From: Hyphochytrium catenoides
Taxonomy: Eukaryota; Sar; Hyphochytriomycetes; Hyphochytriales; Hyphochytriaceae
Direction of reading: 5' to 3'
Length of the DNA: 38,835 nt
Assembly: GCA_900088475.1 (NCBI GenBank)
Contig: FLMG01001571.1
Span: 2,404-41,238, forward strand
The translations under genes and the position numbers were made by a program. Under the pieces are notes generated by a model that saw nothing but the letters and a program-made list of their open reading frames with translations, did not search any database and had not been told where the DNA came from. This document shows positions 35,696 through 38,835 of this stretch, one piece after another. How positions within the stretch are numbered: the first letter of the stretch is position 1; every line of letters begins with the position of its first letter.

Positions 35696-38379
35696 CTAGA
35701 GCTTGGACACGAGGGGCTCCTGGTTGCATGTAATCTGCAAAAAAGAAGACGTCGCCACAGCCAAATTTTGGTTAATGCTAGGCAATTGAAGGAGGATTTT
35801 CCAAAGAAACACAGCGAGAGAGACATTCAGGGTAGAGAAAGAGCAGAATCAGAGAAGGGATATGCACCTGAGCAGTTTCTAGCTCTTTCTTCAACTCCTC
35901 AGCGCTCCGTTGAATGGCCTCTCGCACCTTGGAAGATGGCTGTGCTTCCGTAACAACTGCGTACTGTCCATCACTGCAGCTCACAGGGAAGGAAAAGACG
36001 AGTCCCTCGGGAACACCAAAAACTCCTCCTTCAGGAGATATTACCCCCATAGATATAATCTCATTTTCAGGCGTCCCATACAACCAGTCTCTAATATGAG
36101 CGCAGATAGATGCCGCTGAGGAGAGGGATGGGGATATGCCCGTGAGGGAGTACACCTGATGAAGCCGGTCCTGCACAACTTGGATCGCATTTGATAATTC
36201 TTCCTGGGTCAGGACTGCCGTAATGGGCACCCAAAGCGATGGAACATTATCGTACGGAGTCTTTGGTCTCAACCTAACCTCGCCCTTGCTTGCGTCGGGT
36301 GTCTGGTGGGTAAGGTAAAGCAGACATGAATAGTTAGCCAACCCAAAAGATGCTTCACGGAAGTAATGGTGTCGGCCAATAGGCGTCTCCTATGACTGAG
36401 TGGGAAGTACTCGTAGCAGAATCTCAAATTGCCGAATAGAGACTGAAAATCTACCGATTAAGCAGTAAAGACAGAAAGATCCACTTTGAAGCACTTCTCG
36501 TACCAGGGCCGACGAGTGATTTCCCCAAACAAAAACTCTGCGGATATCCGAGCCGTCTATTCGGTGGTATGTAGTCTCGCTGTCAAAATCATAGACTACA
36601 AGACTTTTGTCCTATTCAGCAGAGCGTTAGAGATAGAGAAGGTGGAGCCAGGAGGTGAAAGAGTGCACGGTTAACGCGATAAAGCAGAAGAGCCAAAAGG
36701 GGCATATACAGCTGACGTGCCTTTATTTTCTGGTTCAGTAGTCGCACGAGGCATGACACAAAGCGTTGGTGGTTGATCCTAACATGAGCTGAGGCACAAT
36801 TAGGACCAGACAGTTCATGCTACATAGAGTGTACATAGAAGAAGCCAGGTCTGAGAATATCAATATCCTACACTATCTAAAATGATAGCGGCAGTGTTAC
36901 GCAGCAGGACTAGGGAAAGCGGCAAAGATGCAGAAGACCCACCAGAGAAGTTCTCAGCAGGAATTCTTGGCGCATAGCGAGAAGCAATTGCAGTCAGCGT
37001 GTTTGGAGGGTTGGCAACAACCACCACCTTACAGTCTGGTGCGGCCCAACGATTCAGCGCCTCTCCCTGAGGTGGCAAAACACAAAGTAAAGACATACAA
37101 ACCGAAGGTCAATTCTGTGTCTATAACAGTAGAATTGCTGCAGGCCACTCAGAGTTTCAAGTAACGGTGTGCATAAGGAATCCGATGTGGAAGGCCAGAA
37201 ACGGAAAGTGGCCAGACGATAAGAATGTGCAAAAGAAATTGAAAGAGGATAAGAAGGTGAGGCTTGACTAACCATTTGCCTGAAGATTAGGGCATTTTCT
37301 CTGAGTAATCGGTTTCTAGGAAACGACCACATCCGAAAGAGTAAGGTGAGTACGGCGACGGTAGCGGGCGAGGACGTGAAAAAGGTGGGAAGGGCGAGAT
37401 GCGTTGGATTGTCACCTGTCGTTCTCAGCTTTGGTCGGGCTCATTCCTCCTATTAAAATGGCCTGCACAGGATATATATGTGGGACAGAATGGTAAGACG
37501 ATTTTGATGGCCCTTGTCTGGAGGAGCCGAGGGAGAAAAGACGAGAACAGATGGTACGTACGAAATTGACTCTTGAGAAACCTTCCTTAGGATCCGTGGT
37601 GGTGATAATTTCTGCAGGTGGACAAAATACAAAGTCAGGCGGCCCGCTTAGCTATATGGAGCCTTTCGTTACGGCACGAGGAGAGAAGTGGCCAACTAAT
37701 GACAAGGCATAGGGTACGCACCCCCCACCCCTTTACCTTACCATCAACGAGGGGAAAGCAGCAGTCATTCAGCTCCATCAAAACTCCCCGAAGCTTATCT
37801 CTGGCCTCAGGAAGGTCTAGAAGATGCAGTCTCAAGTGCTGCTCAAAGCCAAACGCCTCACCGGCACAGACTGAATGATGAGCCAGTGACGAGAGATAGA
37901 CATTAGCTGATACTGTCACATCAGTAAAACCGAGCTTAGAGCTGCTCATGATCTAACCTTAGATTCGCAATATGAACTGGACATTAAAAAGGAAAAGCAA
38001 AGGTTCTTGAACAATAGATGTAAAGCAAAGAGTCTTACGATCAAGTTGAAGGACAAGGCTACCTACTTAGCGGAAGCAGAGCGTAGGCAGTCCGGCCAGC
38101 AGCACCTAGCGGTCATGAACGCAGCAACAGTCAACACCATGGCGCGATTTGGAAATGATGGGTGTGATTGAGAACATTGAGTGAATGAAGGCGCACCCAA
38201 ATAAAGAGTGTGGCCTTAACATCAATGGGTACTTCAACCAGAGCCAGTAACTACTTATAAAGGACTGCGACAGAAAGCGTCTTACCAGTCACGAGCACGG
38301 TTAGGGGCTCTTCTGGCCGAGGCTCAACAACAAACCTGCCAGAAAAGACTCGAAATACGTCATCATCGGTGTCCGCCAT
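35696..38379 (-). CDS. Cytosolic-type malate dehydrogenase homologue with altered active site
   Basis: Eleven minus-strand exons (38379-38286, 38105-38067, 37870-37742, 37611-37562, 37462-37416, 37315-37273, 37066-36943, 36788-36717, 36556-36504, 36302-35868, 35734-35696) encode 374 residues, slightly above the usual 330. MDH1-type landmarks are the NAD loop TGAAGRTAY (31-39), HLLDL with VLMELNDC, AILIGGM, KVVVVANPPNT, APRIPAENFS, WGNHSSAL (210-217), DWLYGTPENEIISMGV and VPEGLVFSFPV. Such enzymes interconvert malate and oxaloacetate with NAD. Two active-site changes stand out. The RLDHNR motif reads RINHQR, so the catalytic Asp is Asn181 although His213 is kept. The mobile loop has Thr114 where the first substrate-binding Arg is expected, with Arg120 kept. 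No upstream ATG extends the frame, and no targeting sequence is seen before 38379. It may be a pseudoenzyme or have a different substrate. Confidence 0.85.
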
Positions 38380-38835
38380 AGCTAAGCGTACCAAGGCTAA
38401 CAGACGGCCTCCTCTTCCAGATCGCCGCAAGTCGACTAATAGACTCCTTTCTCTTACCGGCTTAACCCACCACCTTTCTCGCCTTCTTTTATGTATCGAG
38501 GAAGACACAATGGCCGATATTAGTGAAGCGTGGTCGGTCTCTAGTCTCTACTTCCTTCTCATCAATGTTCTGAACTTCAATTTGTAGATGTGAAAATCAG
38601 TTCCAGAATCTTCAAGTTAGGGGCAGGAGGTAGGAGGCAGAATCATTGGCGGTGTGCGATGTTATATGCCGTTCGTGACGCGTATACTGCCGTTGTACAA
38701 AGGCTGGTGCTATACGTTATACGTCAAATAGAGAGAACAGATCCGAACAGAACAGTACATCGACGTACATGTGCTGGGACTGCTCTCTAGCCCCAGATCT
38801 TGTAATCCAAGGACCAAATCCAAGGACCAATTTGT
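38380..38835. other. Upstream region of the MDH-like gene; possible start of a further plus-strand gene
   Basis: This should contain the promoter of the minus-strand MDH-like gene. A plus-strand ATG at 38511 (MADISEAWS), a possible donor GTCTCT and acceptor TTTGTAG at 38588, and a following frame (VKISSRIFKLGAG) could be the first exons of a divergent gene cut by the window. I do not recognise the product, so this is only a possibility. Confidence 0.3.
38804..38829. repeat. Two direct copies of a 13-bp unit at the window edge
   Basis: The unit AATCCAAGGACCA occurs twice head to tail at 38804-38816 and 38817-38829. The window ends six bases later, so it is not known whether a longer array continues. 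Confidence 0.9.

Noticed and set aside
37570-37581. Apparent GT...AG intron in the MDH-like exon 37611-37562
   Set aside because: It would be 12 nt long, far too short to splice; reading through gives DPKEGFSRVNF, which fits the family and restores phase.
38380-38508. Arg-rich N-terminal extension of the MDH-like protein, like a mitochondrial targeting sequence
   Set aside because: The upstream frame has no ATG; the apparent start at 38508 is GTG.
1-38835. Reassigned stop codons, as in some ciliates
   Set aside because: TAG and TGA end the genes where families end, and no in-frame stop occurs inside the joined exons.
1-38835. Transposons, CRISPR arrays, tRNA or rRNA genes
   Set aside because: No terminal repeats, transposase or reverse-transcriptase motifs, repeat-spacer pattern or RNA gene signatures were seen by eye on either strand.

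Overview
The window is nuclear DNA from a eukaryote with a motile flagellum or cilium. It holds six protein-coding genes, all split by short GT-AG introns (about 60-400 nt). All three standard stop-codon meanings hold: TGA ends three genes, TAG ends three, and no stop lies inside any reconstructed exon chain. A complete outer-arm dynein heavy chain with 57 exons points to a flagellated protist. I could not settle the lineage; a SAR-group alga or alveolate is plausible but is a guess.

Layout, left to right: (1) 184-4276 (+) TRM6, the non-catalytic subunit of the tRNA m1A58 methyltransferase, with its 5' end cut by the window; (2) 7423-4656 (-) an ankyrin-repeat protein with a family-16-type (METTL21/FAM86-like) methyltransferase fold carrying a MYND zinc finger inside it; (3) 8046-9527 (+) a membrane-anchored, GalE-like extended short-chain dehydrogenase that has lost its catalytic residues; (4) 11825-9898 (-) a four-pass DHHC palmitoyltransferase; (5) 13061-35138 (+) an outer-arm dynein heavy chain of the gamma/DNAH5-DNAH8 type, predicted at 4583 residues; (6) 38379-35696 (-) a cytosolic-type malate dehydrogenase homologue with a changed catalytic aspartate. 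The six genes alternate strictly in strand, giving three tail-to-tail and two head-to-head junctions. The left edge and several introns are rich in (CT)n microsatellite.

Every gene model was built by hand by joining exons so that splice sites, reading phase and family alignment agree. Total coding lengths are exact multiples of three: 1635, 1176, 1173, 13752 and 1125 nt for the five complete genes. The genes are not an operon or pathway; they are ordinary neighbours. The most unusual items are the MYND finger inserted in the methyltransferase fold and the two probable pseudoenzymes (GalE-like and MDH-like). No mobile element, CRISPR array, tRNA or rRNA was seen.
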